A stretch of 55,315 nucleotides of DNA. It comes from a virus. The stretch covers positions 1 to 55,315 of the IMG/VR virus record IMGVR_UViG_3300020171_000034; one strand, given 5' to 3'. The notes under the pieces are model-generated. The model was not told the DNA's origin, searched no databases, and saw nothing but the letters and a program-made list of their open reading frames with translations. Both the position numbers and the translations under genes were made by a program. Positions 33,672 to 41,896 of the stretch are shown in pieces (positions within the stretch are counted from its first letter, which is position 1; each line of letters starts with the position of its first letter).

Positions 33672-33983
33672 CCAGACAGCCATGTCTCTCGCATGACTCC
33701 ACGAGACTCTTGAGACTCCTGGGACAGCCAAAACCGCCCTTTCCTTTTGTCTCCGTCTTGTCTATCCTGTCTTTTGTCTGTCTATCTCTGTCTATCTCTG
33801 TCTATCTCTCATACATAGTATGTATATATATATACATATATATATATATATGTATATAGAGTATATGAGAGATAGACAGAGATAGACATACTCCATACAA
33901 CAAGGCAAAGGGGAAAGCCCCTTCTGGCTGTCTGGAGAGTCCCAAGAGTCCCGAAGAGTCCCAAAAGACAACTGGCTGTCTGG
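33672..33983. repeat. Nested palindrome, candidate replication origin
   Basis: Outer arms of 58 bases (33672-33729 and 33926-33983) are inverted copies with 42 of 58 matches. Each has three GAGTC/GACTC units and ends in GGCTGTCTGG/CCAGACAGCC. Inner arms of 24 bases (33789-33812 and 33865-33888) match perfectly around a 52-base AT-only-rich core of TATA repeats. Inverted iterons flanking an easily melted core fit an origin. It lies in a 509-base gene-free stretch (33576-34084) that also holds smaller hairpins near 33908 and 34026. A recombination or packaging site is the alternative. Confidence 0.6.
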
Positions 33984-34084
33984 TTTAAGTTTTAAGGTAA
34001 GGGAGAACATCCCTTGTCCCTTTTGAAGGGCAGAAAAGCCCCTTTTTGTAAGGTTTTGACGCCCTCCTGCCCTGCCCTGCCTCC

Positions 34085-34252
34085 TTAAAACTTAAAACCC
34101 TCCTCCTCCTCATCTCTTGGAATGTTGAAGATGCGGCGCAGGAGAATTAGAAGTATGCCTGCCAGAACCATACCTGCAATACCACCGAAAACATCTCCTG
34201 TCCAAATCCAACATATTGCTCCTGTGAGTAACTCAAACGGGTGTGCTTTCAT
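34085..34252 (-). CDS. Small membrane protein
   Basis: ATG 34252 follows GGAGAAGG. The 55-residue product has hydrophobic helices (LLTGAICWIWTG, GGIAGMVLAGILLILLRRIF) and an acidic end (DEEEEGFKF). It is an early gene just before the origin-like region. Function unknown. Confidence 0.5.
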   Translation of the reverse strand: MKAHPFELLTGAICWIWTGDVFGGIAGMVLAGILLILLRRIFNIPRDEEEEGFKF

Positions 34253-34294
34253 TCTAACCTTCTCCTCAATTTGAATTGTTGCCCACAACACAAG

Positions 34295-34326
34295 CAGAAA
34301 AAGAGGGCAGGGATTTCTCCCTGCCC
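34295..34326 (-). terminator. Rho-independent terminator after the first early gene
   Basis: On the minus strand GGGCAGGGA and TCCCTGCCC form a 9-bp GC-rich stem with a GAAA tetraloop, followed by TCTTTTTC. It follows the stop at 34334 by a few bases. It should end most transcripts from the early promoter, so downstream genes would need read-through, antitermination or their own promoters. Confidence 0.8.
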
Positions 34327-34333
34327 ACCTTCT

Positions 34334-34723
34334 TTACTTTGACTGCAGTTCCTTCAACATCTCTGTAAACTGTGCCTGACTCAATCCCTTTCCACGCACC
34401 AACTTCAACAGCTCCTTCTCCTCAACCGAGATTGTCTTTGCCTTGTCAATGCCTCTTTCAAAAGACATGAGGTCAGGAAAATCCCCGTCCAGGATTTCCT
34501 CTGCTTTGTCATACGCCTCTTGTGCGGTCTTCTCATCCTTTGCGACCTTGTTTACCTCGTTGATGTGGTAACCGTACCAGAAGTTCTTGACAATCCGCCC
34601 TATGTCAAATTTAGTCATGATATGAGTCAAAGCCGCATCAGCATCCTTAAACTTGACCTCATAGACTGCCTTTTGACTTCCCTTAACACCCTCAAAGCAA
34701 TAAGACCCTTTAAGTTCAATCAT
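34334..34723 (-). CDS. First early gene, hypothetical protein
   Basis: This 129-residue protein has AAGGAG and lies between a strong promoter and a strong terminator, so it may be expressed heavily and first. It has a strand-rich start (MIELKGSYCFEGVKG) and charged helices, with an end LSQAQFTEMLKELQSK. Such genes often encode host-takeover proteins, but no family is recognised. Confidence 0.55.
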   Translation of the reverse strand: MIELKGSYCFEGVKGSQKAVYEVKFKDADAALTHIMTKFDIGRIVKNFWYGYHINEVNKVAKDEKTAQEAYDKAEEILDGDFPDLMSFERGIDKAKTISVEEKELLKLVRGKGLSQAQFTEMLKELQSK

Positions 34724-34821
34724 CGTTTTCTCCTTTTCGCTCTCGGAGTCAGACCCAAAGCCTCACTCTCAAGATGCACTATTTTAAGTGTATAGGTGGC
34801 AAAGCCACCGCCTCCTAACAT
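34720..34821 (-). CDS. Possible leader peptide
   Basis: A 33-codon frame in the early leader starts at ATG 34821, nine bases after AAGG, and its stop overlaps the next gene by ATGA. The product ends RAKRRKR. The frame contains a GGTGGC/GCCACC hairpin (34806-34820). It could be a regulatory leader or a chance frame. Confidence 0.35.
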   Translation of the reverse strand: MLGGGGFATYTLKIVHLESEALGLTPRAKRRKR

Positions 34822-34905
34822 ACTGGCTGACCTTATAAGTCTTGACCTTGCTCTGTTCCCTTAACCACCTCCTCTTGTTAACACTTTCTTTACTTTCCTA
34901 TCCCT

Positions 34906-34934
34906 ATTATAACAAATCCCGACCAAAAAGTCAA
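34906..34934 (-). promoter_or_regulatory. Early promoter, minus strand
   Basis: TTGACT (34934-34929) and TATAAT (34911-34906) are 17 bases apart on the minus strand, a near-perfect sigma70-type promoter. Transcription should start near 34899, giving a leader of about 175 bases before 34723. Confidence 0.8.
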
Positions 34935-34983
34935 GCCCTTTATGCCTTTAACGGTGTAAATAGTGTTCATTTGACAGAGGGGT

Positions 34984-35088
34984 GGAGGGGGGGATAGATA
35001 AAAATTGTCTTTTATTTATAGTCCCTCCTCACAAAATTTTACATTCTACTCTGTCTGTTTTGCAACATTTTGCAACATTTTGCAACAG
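34984..35088. promoter_or_regulatory. Operator-like repeats between the divergent promoters
   Basis: An imperfect inverted repeat (GGAGGG...ATAAAA with TTTTAT...CCCTCC, 34984-35028) is followed by three helically phased TGCAACA copies at ten-base steps (35061, 35071, 35081). These are suitable binding sites for a regulator. The region 34822-35195 has no gene apart from the leader frame. Confidence 0.45.
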
Positions 35089-35130
35089 TTGTTGTTTGTT
35101 TTATGATGTTTGTTGTATGTCCCACTTCCC

Positions 35131-35159
35131 TTGACTTCCCTTCACTGAGGTGGTAGAAT
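35131..35159 (+). promoter_or_regulatory. Late promoter, plus strand
   Basis: TTGACT (35131-35136) and TAGAAT (35154-35159) are 17 bases apart, facing the packaging and head genes. The first gene starts at 35196 behind GGGAGG. Confidence 0.75.
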
Positions 35160-35195
35160 GAAGGTAAGAGGTAGAATAATCATAAGGGAGGACTT

Positions 35196-35516
35196 ATGCG
35201 AGAAGGTGATGAGAAGTATGTGGTGTTTGGTGATTCAGGAGCGAATACAACGTGTAGGCTGGTGGAAAGTGCAGATGTCATATTAGGCACACGGGTGACG
35301 AGGGTAGGGGCTGGGACAACAGGTACTCTGACCCCAGATTGGTATTATGGGCGTTGTTTCAGACCATGGAATGACTATTATGTCTATCCATCTTCAGTTG
35401 ACATCACACGAAAGGCGTTTAATGTTGCCAAGACGCTTCAAGAAAAGAAGCTCATCAACATCAGAACAATCAAGCAATTCACAGACCTTGTTGATGAGAT
35501 TATGAAGGTGGTTTAA
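35196..35516 (+). CDS. Hypothetical protein at the head of the late block
   Basis: This 106-residue protein starts behind GGGAGG. The N-terminal part is strand-rich with Gly-Thr turns (GAGTTGTLTPDWYYGRCF). The C-terminal part is helical (FNVAKTLQEKKL, FTDLVDEIMKVV). It ends one base before the next gene. It may act with the terminase. No family is recognised. Confidence 0.5.
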   Translation: MREGDEKYVVFGDSGANTTCRLVESADVILGTRVTRVGAGTTGTLTPDWYYGRCFRPWNDYYVYPSSVDITRKAFNVAKTLQEKKLINIRTIKQFTDLVDEIMKVV

Positions 35517-36113
35517 ATGGGTAGAACTCCTGAAATTTGGAGTCAGAATGTTGAAAATCTTGCTCTGACATACATTCGCCCATATCATAGAGAGATAGCC
35601 AGGAGACTGGTTCTGGGTGAGACAGCAGCACGCATCTGTCGGTCTATTGGGATGGGGGAGGGAAGGATGTCTATTATTGTGAACTCCCCACTGTTTAAGC
35701 TTGAGATTAAAAGGCTTGAGGACTTGAGAGATGGTGGTGTTGCAGATGTCACACAGACGTTGAAAGAGCTGAGTCCTCTTGCACTTGAGGTTGTGGAAAG
35801 GACAATGCATGGGTCTAAGTCAGAAACCCTACGTTTCTCTGCAGCTCAAGATGTCCTTGACAGGGCTGGGTATGGAAAGACAACGAAGGTTCTTGCTCAG
35901 TTTGCTGGCAATATAACCCACTCTACCCTTTCTGAAGCAGAACTTCGCCAGCTTGTTCTGGACAGAGTTCAAAGGATTAAGGATGAGGCTGAGCAGAAAG
36001 CCAGGGAGCTGAGAGAGGTTGATGGAACAGTGATTACCCTTGAAGAAGTTGAATCAGATGACGTTTCAGGACATGAAAACACTGGAGGAAAGATTAATGT
36101 TGCCTTTATCTAA
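35517..36113 (+). CDS. Putative small terminase subunit
   Basis: This 198-residue protein lies just before the large terminase. Residues about 20-55 form a helix-turn-helix-like segment (YHREIARRLVLGETAARICRSIGM), shown in outline. The rest is helical with a charged C-terminus. Small terminases recognise the packaging site and load the motor. The call rests on position, length and the HTH region. Confidence 0.6.
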   Translation: MGRTPEIWSQNVENLALTYIRPYHREIARRLVLGETAARICRSIGMGEGRMSIIVNSPLFKLEIKRLEDLRDGGVADVTQTLKELSPLALEVVERTMHGSKSETLRFSAAQDVLDRAGYGKTTKVLAQFAGNITHSTLSEAELRQLVLDRVQRIKDEAEQKARELREVDGTVITLEEVESDDVSGHENTGGKINVAFI

Positions 36114-37695
36114 TATTGATGTGGAGTCTATTAAACAAGCAACCCTGACCGCTTCACGCAAAGAGCTTGTTGAGTTGCTTGAACTTACAGACAAATGGGC
36201 TTCTCCAAAAGATTGCAAGTTTTATCTCTACATTCCCAACGATGTTCCTATGATGTTTCATTGTTCAAACGCAAAGACACGTGCATTGTTCGGTGGAAAC
36301 CGCTCCAGTAAGACTTATAGTCATGTTGAAGATTATGCAATGCAGTTTGTGGGTGAAGCCCCAAAGAGCCTTATAGGAATGATTCCCTCCCACCGACTTG
36401 ACCCAACCAGACGCTTAAGGTTCTGCATGGAAGATTATCCTAACTCATTCACCAAAGTGGTTTATCCTTACATTCAACAACTTGTTCCTTCTGATGCCAT
36501 CTCTGATGTGATTAAAGACTCTGGAAGGATTCGTGCTATTGTAAACAGTCATGGAGGCTTTATTGAATTTATGTATTATGACCAAGAAACCACAAAACAT
36601 GGTGGAACTTCCAGACACAGTATTGGGTATGATGAAGAACCCCCCGAATCAATCAGGGATGAAGGTCTTATGAGACTTGTTGATACAGATGGAGAAGAAA
36701 CCTTTTCCCTCACCCCAATATCTGGAGCTCTGCGTTACCTTTATGATGACATCTACCTCAATCGTGGAAGAGAGGTTGAGAAGAACTATGACCTTATTAT
36801 GAATGATAAAGGAAGAATCATAGACGCTCTTGAAGGAGAGATGTCTTTCCGCACCATTCCTGGTGGTGACCCACAGATAGATGTGTTCTTTGCTTGTATT
36901 TTTGACAATGTGGCAATCAACAAACACGCTGCAATTCGTATCCTGCAAAAATTTGACAAGGATGAAATGATAATGCGGGCTAAGGGACATTTTATGTTCC
37001 TGAGTGGTCTGGTCTATAAAGGTTTTTCTGATAAACACCTCATAGACCCCTTCACTGATTGGTATGAAGGTGAACACAAAGATGAATACACTCTTTACAT
37101 TGCAATAGACCCCCACCCACGTATACCCCATGCTGTCCTCTTCCTATGTGTTCGGCGTGATGGTTTACACTTCATCGTTGATGAACTCTTTATAGACTGC
37201 ACAGCCCCAGAACTTGTAGAAGCGATTCAGTCAAAATGCAGGGGAAAGATTCCTGAATATATCATCATAGACCCACTTGCTTCCACCCCAGACCCTTCCA
37301 CAAAATCCTGTCTTCGTCTTGACCTTATTGACTTTGGTCTCAACACCCCTTATCCTATCGCTGCATCTAAAGACAAAGAACGTGGAATCATCGCATGCAA
37401 AAGACGCTTGCAGTTTAATGATAAAGACATTCCTGGGATTTATGTCAGTGCAGATTGCACAAGATTTAGATACGAGATAACTCGTTATTGTTGGGATGAT
37501 TGGAGAAAAGATACCCAAACCACAAAAGGGCTGAAGCAGAAACCTATGGATAGGGATGACCACATAATGGAAGACTGGTATCGGCTTGAAAATCTTGACC
37601 CATTGTGGGTTGGTCAGATACCTTTTTATGATGATGATGACTCTTCCACAAATGATTCAAGAAATACAGGAAAGAGTAAGGTGACAGGATATTAA
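36097..37695 (+). CDS. terL: Large terminase subunit (packaging ATPase/nuclease)
   Basis: ATG 36097 is chosen because GGAGG lies nine bases upstream; it overlaps the small subunit by 17 bases. The 532-residue product has Walker A GGNRSSKT (about 66-73), Walker B IGYDEEPP (about 175-182), and nuclease acidic residues in YIAIDPHP, YIIIDPLA and DRDDHIMEDW. It drives DNA into the procapsid and cuts it. Its stop overlaps the portal start (TAATG). Confidence 0.92.
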   Translation: MLPLSNIDVESIKQATLTASRKELVELLELTDKWASPKDCKFYLYIPNDVPMMFHCSNAKTRALFGGNRSSKTYSHVEDYAMQFVGEAPKSLIGMIPSHRLDPTRRLRFCMEDYPNSFTKVVYPYIQQLVPSDAISDVIKDSGRIRAIVNSHGGFIEFMYYDQETTKHGGTSRHSIGYDEEPPESIRDEGLMRLVDTDGEETFSLTPISGALRYLYDDIYLNRGREVEKNYDLIMNDKGRIIDALEGEMSFRTIPGGDPQIDVFFACIFDNVAINKHAAIRILQKFDKDEMIMRAKGHFMFLSGLVYKGFSDKHLIDPFTDWYEGEHKDEYTLYIAIDPHPRIPHAVLFLCVRRDGLHFIVDELFIDCTAPELVEAIQSKCRGKIPEYIIIDPLASTPDPSTKSCLRLDLIDFGLNTPYPIAASKDKERGIIACKRRLQFNDKDIPGIYVSADCTRFRYEITRYCWDDWRKDTQTTKGLKQKPMDRDDHIMEDWYRLENLDPLWVGQIPFYDDDDSSTNDSRNTGKSKVTGY

Positions 37696-39764
37696 TGGAA
37701 AACAAAATTGAAGTGCCAGAACAGAAGCCAATAGACGCAAACGCACAAATCCTTGCAGATGGCTCAGCAATCGTTGACCTAAGCCTAAAAGCTGGCGAAG
37801 AAGCGGGGCTTGCAAGGAGTATTGAGATTGCTGAAACACTTAACCTTGTTCCAGCCATTCTGAGCAGAACTGAACAGGAGATTCCTTCATATTACAACGA
37901 AAAAACTCTTCTCACAGGCGAGAAAGCTGTTGAAGAAATGGGTATTGTGGTAGTAGAAGAATACATCCAAGACCTTGATAGTAGAAAAACGTGGGAAGAC
38001 AACACTGCAGACCAGATTAAACTCTTCACAAGTTTTATGGACATCAAGACCTCACCCTGGTCAGGTTGTAGCAACGTAAACCTTCCCCTTCTTACTGTTG
38101 CTGCTCTTCAATTCCATGCCAGAGCATACGATGCTCTTTTTCCTGCAAAAGGCGCAGTCCAGGTAGTCAATACAGGAGATGAGGATATAGAACGTGGTGA
38201 GAGGGTTGGTAAATTTATGAACTTCCAGCTCTACTATGACATCAAGAACTATGAGGAAGGAATGGATAAAACCCTCCTCCAGCTTCCTATTGTTGGGTGT
38301 GTGTTTAGAAAAACCTACTACGATGTTGTAAAACAGCAGGTTACCTCATGCTATGTCTCAGCCGCAGATTTTGTTGTGAATTATGGTGCTTATGGGCTTG
38401 ATGAAGCTCCACGCAAAACCCACGTTTTGTATTTATACAAAAATGATATAAGGAAACGTGTAAGTGAAAACATCTTCATCCAAAAGGGTTGGGATTTGAC
38501 CTGGGATTCAAGTTATCAGAACGCATCAGTTCCTCGTTCACCAATAAAGGATGCAATAGACAAAGCAGTCGGAGAGAAAGATGCCAGAACCATCAACCTT
38601 CCTCGTATCATTCTTGAACAGCACAGAGAATGGGACATCAATGGTGATGGAATTGCTGAGCCTGTTGTCATCACTGTTGACTTACTTGACAAGGTGGTTC
38701 TTCGCATCACAAACAGAACAACAATGGATGAGACAAGAAAAGAACAGACTATTGAATATTTTACAAAATATGGCTTCCTTCCAAACCCAGAAGGATTCTA
38801 CGACTTAGGCTTTGGAACTCTCATTCGTGGGTTGAATGAAAGTGCCAACACCATTGTCAACGAGGTTATAGACGCTGGCAGTCTTGCGAACCTTCAAGGT
38901 GGTTTCATTGCCAAGCGTAGTGGGATGAAGAAAGGTGAACTTAAGTTCAAGATGGGTGTATACCAAGAAGTTGATATGCATCTTGATGACATGCAAAAAG
39001 CCATCTACAGCTTCAACTTCAAGGGTCCAAACCAGACCCTTTATGCAGTTCTGGGTTTGTTGTATGAATACTCCAAACTTGTCTCAAGTATAAGTGAAAC
39101 CATGACTGGGCAGCTTCCTGCTTCAGACACTCCAGCCTCCACCGTTCTTGCCTTGATTGAAGAAGGCAGAAAGGTTTTCTCCAGCATCCACAAACGCATC
39201 CATCGTTCATTCAAACAAGAACTTGCTAAGATATATCGTCTTAATGGAATCTTCCTTGACGAACAGAAATACTTTAAGGCTTTGGGTGATAACAAAATCC
39301 CACAGGGTGACTCCATCACAATAGGGCGGGTTGACTTCAAAGGCACACTTGATGTCATTCCTGTCTCCGACCCAAATATCACCTCCACCGCAGAGAAGAT
39401 TATGAAAGCTGAACAAGCATTGAAGAATGTCATAGAACTTGACCCACAAAATGCTGAAGCTGTCTATATCACAAGAAAGAGGTTTTTTGAAGCTCTTGAG
39501 ATTCCTAATGTTGACATGCTTCTTAAGCCTCCTCCACCCCCTCCTGACATGGCACAGGAAGAAGAGAACGCTTTGATGCTTATGGAAAAACCAGCAACAG
39601 TTCTTCCACATCAAGACCATTTACATCACCTTGAAGTTCTTGAAGACTTGATTTCAGGAGCGTATGCTTCTCAACTCACACCCACATCCAAAAAGCTTGT
39701 TGAGAGACACCGTCTGGAGCATGTGGCAGGGCATTATCTTCAAACAAAAGGAGTGCAGAAATGA
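37695..39764 (+). CDS. Portal protein
   Basis: This 689-residue protein follows terL. It has the podovirus portal pattern SPWSGCSNVNLPLLTVAA near 115-135, then a long mixed region with QLPIVGCVFRKTYYD, helical stem near 375-420, and a C-terminal region with PPPPPP near 615 and helices. Portals form a 12-subunit ring through which DNA enters and leaves. The length fits P22-like portals. Confidence 0.88.
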   Translation: MENKIEVPEQKPIDANAQILADGSAIVDLSLKAGEEAGLARSIEIAETLNLVPAILSRTEQEIPSYYNEKTLLTGEKAVEEMGIVVVEEYIQDLDSRKTWEDNTADQIKLFTSFMDIKTSPWSGCSNVNLPLLTVAALQFHARAYDALFPAKGAVQVVNTGDEDIERGERVGKFMNFQLYYDIKNYEEGMDKTLLQLPIVGCVFRKTYYDVVKQQVTSCYVSAADFVVNYGAYGLDEAPRKTHVLYLYKNDIRKRVSENIFIQKGWDLTWDSSYQNASVPRSPIKDAIDKAVGEKDARTINLPRIILEQHREWDINGDGIAEPVVITVDLLDKVVLRITNRTTMDETRKEQTIEYFTKYGFLPNPEGFYDLGFGTLIRGLNESANTIVNEVIDAGSLANLQGGFIAKRSGMKKGELKFKMGVYQEVDMHLDDMQKAIYSFNFKGPNQTLYAVLGLLYEYSKLVSSISETMTGQLPASDTPASTVLALIEEGRKVFSSIHKRIHRSFKQELAKIYRLNGIFLDEQKYFKALGDNKIPQGDSITIGRVDFKGTLDVIPVSDPNITSTAEKIMKAEQALKNVIELDPQNAEAVYITRKRFFEALEIPNVDMLLKPPPPPPDMAQEEENALMLMEKPATVLPHQDHLHHLEVLEDLISGAYASQLTPTSKKLVERHRLEHVAGHYLQTKGVQK

Positions 39765-39985
39765 ACATCACCCTTGACGAATGGAAGGAATGGGTAGAAA
39801 CAGACAGAACCCAACAATTCCTCCTTGAGCTTGAAGAACTTAAAAGAGAAAAGTTAAACTCTATGTATAAACACCTTATCAACGAAAGGGAGAAACAAGC
39901 CATCATTGAATCTGGTGTTGTGAAAGCATTAGAAGATGTTATAACTTTAATTCACTCAAAAAAAGGAGAGAGTGCAAATGAGTAA
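39761..39985 (+). CDS. Small helical hypothetical protein
   Basis: This 74-residue protein is charged and helical (EWKEWVETDRTQQFLLELEE), starting in the portal stop codon and overlapping the next start by eight bases. It may be a minor head protein. No family is recognised. Confidence 0.5.
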   Translation: MNITLDEWKEWVETDRTQQFLLELEELKREKLNSMYKHLINEREKQAIIESGVVKALEDVITLIHSKKGESANE

Positions 39986-40385
39986 TGGTGCAAAAGTAAC
40001 AGAGATGAAGTGGACAACAAAGCCAAAAGAGGTTGTTCCTCAACCCAAAGTAACTGTAGAGCAGGTTGATGTAAACGAACTCATAAACCAGTTTCCATAT
40101 AAACTATATGGTCAAAGGGTGATGGCTTATGAGATTGAGGTTGAAACAGTTAGTGGTTTATATGTTCCTGAGACTTCCAAAAGAGATGGGGAGATGAGGA
40201 CAAATACTGGTTATGTTATCGGGGTGGGTGATGAGGTTACTTTCTGCAAACCAGGCGATACAGTTCTTTTTGGAAGGTATAGTGGAGCTTGGCAAGAGTT
40301 AGAGGGTAAAAGGTATAGGCTCATGAATGAGGAAGATTTGCTTGCCAAAGTCGTGGCAAAGAAGGAACTTTATAATGCCATTTAA
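39978..40385 (+). CDS. GroES-like co-chaperonin
   Basis: ATG 39978 follows AAGGAGAG. The 135-residue product matches the Cpn10 pattern: GLYVPETSKRDGEM near 55-70, TGYVIGVGDEVTFCKPGDTV, LFGRYSGAW, and YRLMNEEDLLAKV at the end. The GIV-type mobile-loop hydrophobics are not plain. It probably works with host GroEL to fold the coat protein, as T4 gp31 does. It lies between portal and scaffold. Confidence 0.72.
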   Translation: MSNGAKVTEMKWTTKPKEVVPQPKVTVEQVDVNELINQFPYKLYGQRVMAYEIEVETVSGLYVPETSKRDGEMRTNTGYVIGVGDEVTFCKPGDTVLFGRYSGAWQELEGKRYRLMNEEDLLAKVVAKKELYNAI

Positions 40386-40530
40386 ATCAGAAGCTCAACG
40401 CAAGTATTTATGGATGAAGCATCCAAAAATAGCAAAAAGGTGGGCAGACAAGTATGAAACACCTAAAAATTTACCTAAACATTCAAAAAGAATGTCTTTA
40501 AAAGACGCAGTAAAGAGGGTATCAAAATGA
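40375..40530 (+). CDS. Small conserved phage protein (MPFKSEAQRKYLW type)
   Basis: ATG 40375 gives 51 residues starting MPFKSEAQRKYLWMKHP, a pattern common among small phage proteins of unknown role, with AKRWADKYE after. It ends MSLKDAVKRVSK, similar to the end of the next gene (MISLKDSVKRT). It overlaps the co-chaperonin gene. Confidence 0.65.
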   Translation: MPFKSEAQRKYLWMKHPKIAKRWADKYETPKNLPKHSKRMSLKDAVKRVSK

Positions 40531-40560
40531 CACATCTTAGATGCAATTTGGGGGAGATAA

Positions 40561-40953
40561 ATGGATTGGTCAGATGAAAAAGAGAGTGCATATAGAATGT
40601 GGTTGCGTCAATGGTCAAAGAATACAGGGATTTCATATAATCCAGATGACCTTACTTATGATTATAGAGAAGCATATAAAAGGGGGTTATCTCCATCATG
40701 GCAACCCGAACACCAGCAATATAGATGGTCAGATATAGGCAAGACTAAAGATTATAGGGAATCTCAATGGAATCTTGATAATATTATGGAAATGCCTCTT
40801 GAAGAAGCGCCACTACCCTATCATAACTGGAGGAAGGAATTTGACCCTTATATTGTAAAGTCTCTAAGGGATGCTGTTTTAGCAAAAAGGCATCAAGAAC
40901 TTTTTGATAGAAAAAAGATGATTTCTTTAAAAGATAGTGTAAAGAGGACTTAA
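40561..40953 (+). CDS. Hypothetical protein with a shared C-terminal tag
   Basis: This 130-residue protein has a GGGGAG site. It is rich in Trp, Tyr and Arg with pattern MDWSDEKESAYRMWLRQW and PDDLTYDYREAYKRG. Its end, MISLKDSVKRT, matches the end of the preceding protein, and the DNA after both stops shares ACACATCTTAGATG. It may be a minor capsid or internal protein. Confidence 0.5.
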   Translation: MDWSDEKESAYRMWLRQWSKNTGISYNPDDLTYDYREAYKRGLSPSWQPEHQQYRWSDIGKTKDYRESQWNLDNIMEMPLEEAPLPYHNWRKEFDPYIVKSLRDAVLAKRHQELFDRKKMISLKDSVKRT

Positions 40954-41002
40954 ACACATCTTAGATGTGCGAAATTCTATGCAAAGCATAGCTGGAGGAT
41001 TT

Positions 41003-41896
41003 ATGGCAGAAGAAACAGTAACAGTTGTTGAAGAAGAAGCAGGTGTAAAAGTAGAGATTGCGGAAGAGCCAAAGCTGGCGGTGAAGGCTAAGGTTGACCC
41101 ACGTGAAGCACAGGAGAAACTAACTCCTGACTCTCCACGATTCAAAGAGGTCTATGGTCAGATGAAGGCTCTTGAGCGGAAGGTTGAAGATTATGAAGAG
41201 AAAGGCAAGAACACCGAGAAACTCATGGCTGAATTCAAGTCCCACAACGAGAGACTTGCAAAAGCAATAGAATCTCAAGTAGAACTCTCCCGTGAAGCCA
41301 TCACATCTGGGAAGGATGAGTCTGATGAGGAAATAAAACAGCTCACATCCTATCTTGCAGAGTTGAAGGTGAAGAAGGTGGAAGCCCACAAAACATTCAA
41401 CTATCAAGAAATTGCTGATATAGATGATGAGATTATGGAAGCAAAGGATGAAATCAAAGGCATAAAGTATAGAAAGGGAATGAAGGAAAGGGATAAGAGT
41501 AAGGAGAAGGAAAATGTTGAGGTAGACCCCGCTTTTATAGCCTTCATTGAAGACACCCCCTGGTTCAATGGTGACACTGCTGACCCAGTGATGATACAGG
41601 CGGCGTATGAGATGGACAATGTCCTTTTGAGAGACCCTAAATGGGCAAAGAAGCCCATAGGAGAAAGACTCGCAGAAGGTGGGCGGAGAGTAGAAGCAAG
41701 GTTTGACTGGAAACCAGATAAACCTTCTGTCAAGGTAAAGCCTCCATCTGGTGTAGAAGGTGTGAGTGGGGTTAGAGGAACAAAAACTACAACAATAACC
41801 CTCACCCCTGCACAGGTTGCAATGGCAAAGGGGCTTGATATTCCACTGGAAGCTTATGCCAAACAGGTTGCATTAATGGAAGGAGGTAAAACATAA
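41003..41896 (+). CDS. Putative scaffolding protein
   Basis: ATG 41003 follows GGAGG. The 297-residue product is acidic and charged, mostly helical with coiled-coil (about 45-165), and it lies just upstream of the coat gene with two small proteins between, the usual place and size. The end (ALMEGGKT) is reached after a Thr-rich segment (TKTTTITLTPAQVAMAKGL). Scaffolds shape the procapsid and leave. Confidence 0.65.
   Translation: MAEETVTVVEEEAGVKVEIAEEPKLAVKAKVDPREAQEKLTPDSPRFKEVYGQMKALERKVEDYEEKGKNTEKLMAEFKSHNERLAKAIESQVELSREAITSGKDESDEEIKQLTSYLAELKVKKVEAHKTFNYQEIADIDDEIMEAKDEIKGIKYRKGMKERDKSKEKENVEVDPAFIAFIEDTPWFNGDTADPVMIQAAYEMDNVLLRDPKWAKKPIGERLAEGGRRVEARFDWKPDKPSVKVKPPSGVEGVSGVRGTKTTTITLTPAQVAMAKGLDIPLEAYAKQVALMEGGKT

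Noticed and set aside
33672-33983. Hairpin telomere resolution site of an N15-like linear plasmid-prophage
   Set aside because: The palindrome has a long unpaired AT core and no protelomerase gene or partition genes are present.
34026-34047. Plus-strand terminator-like hairpin (AAGGGC / GCCCCTT followed by T)
   Set aside because: It sits inside the minus-strand early region with no plus-strand gene before it, and the stem needs a bulge. It may simply be part of the origin-like structure.
16035-34723. tRNA genes in the early region
   Set aside because: No cloverleaf-like stretch with the usual T-loop GTTCGA-type sequence was recognised by eye; a tRNA search program was not available.
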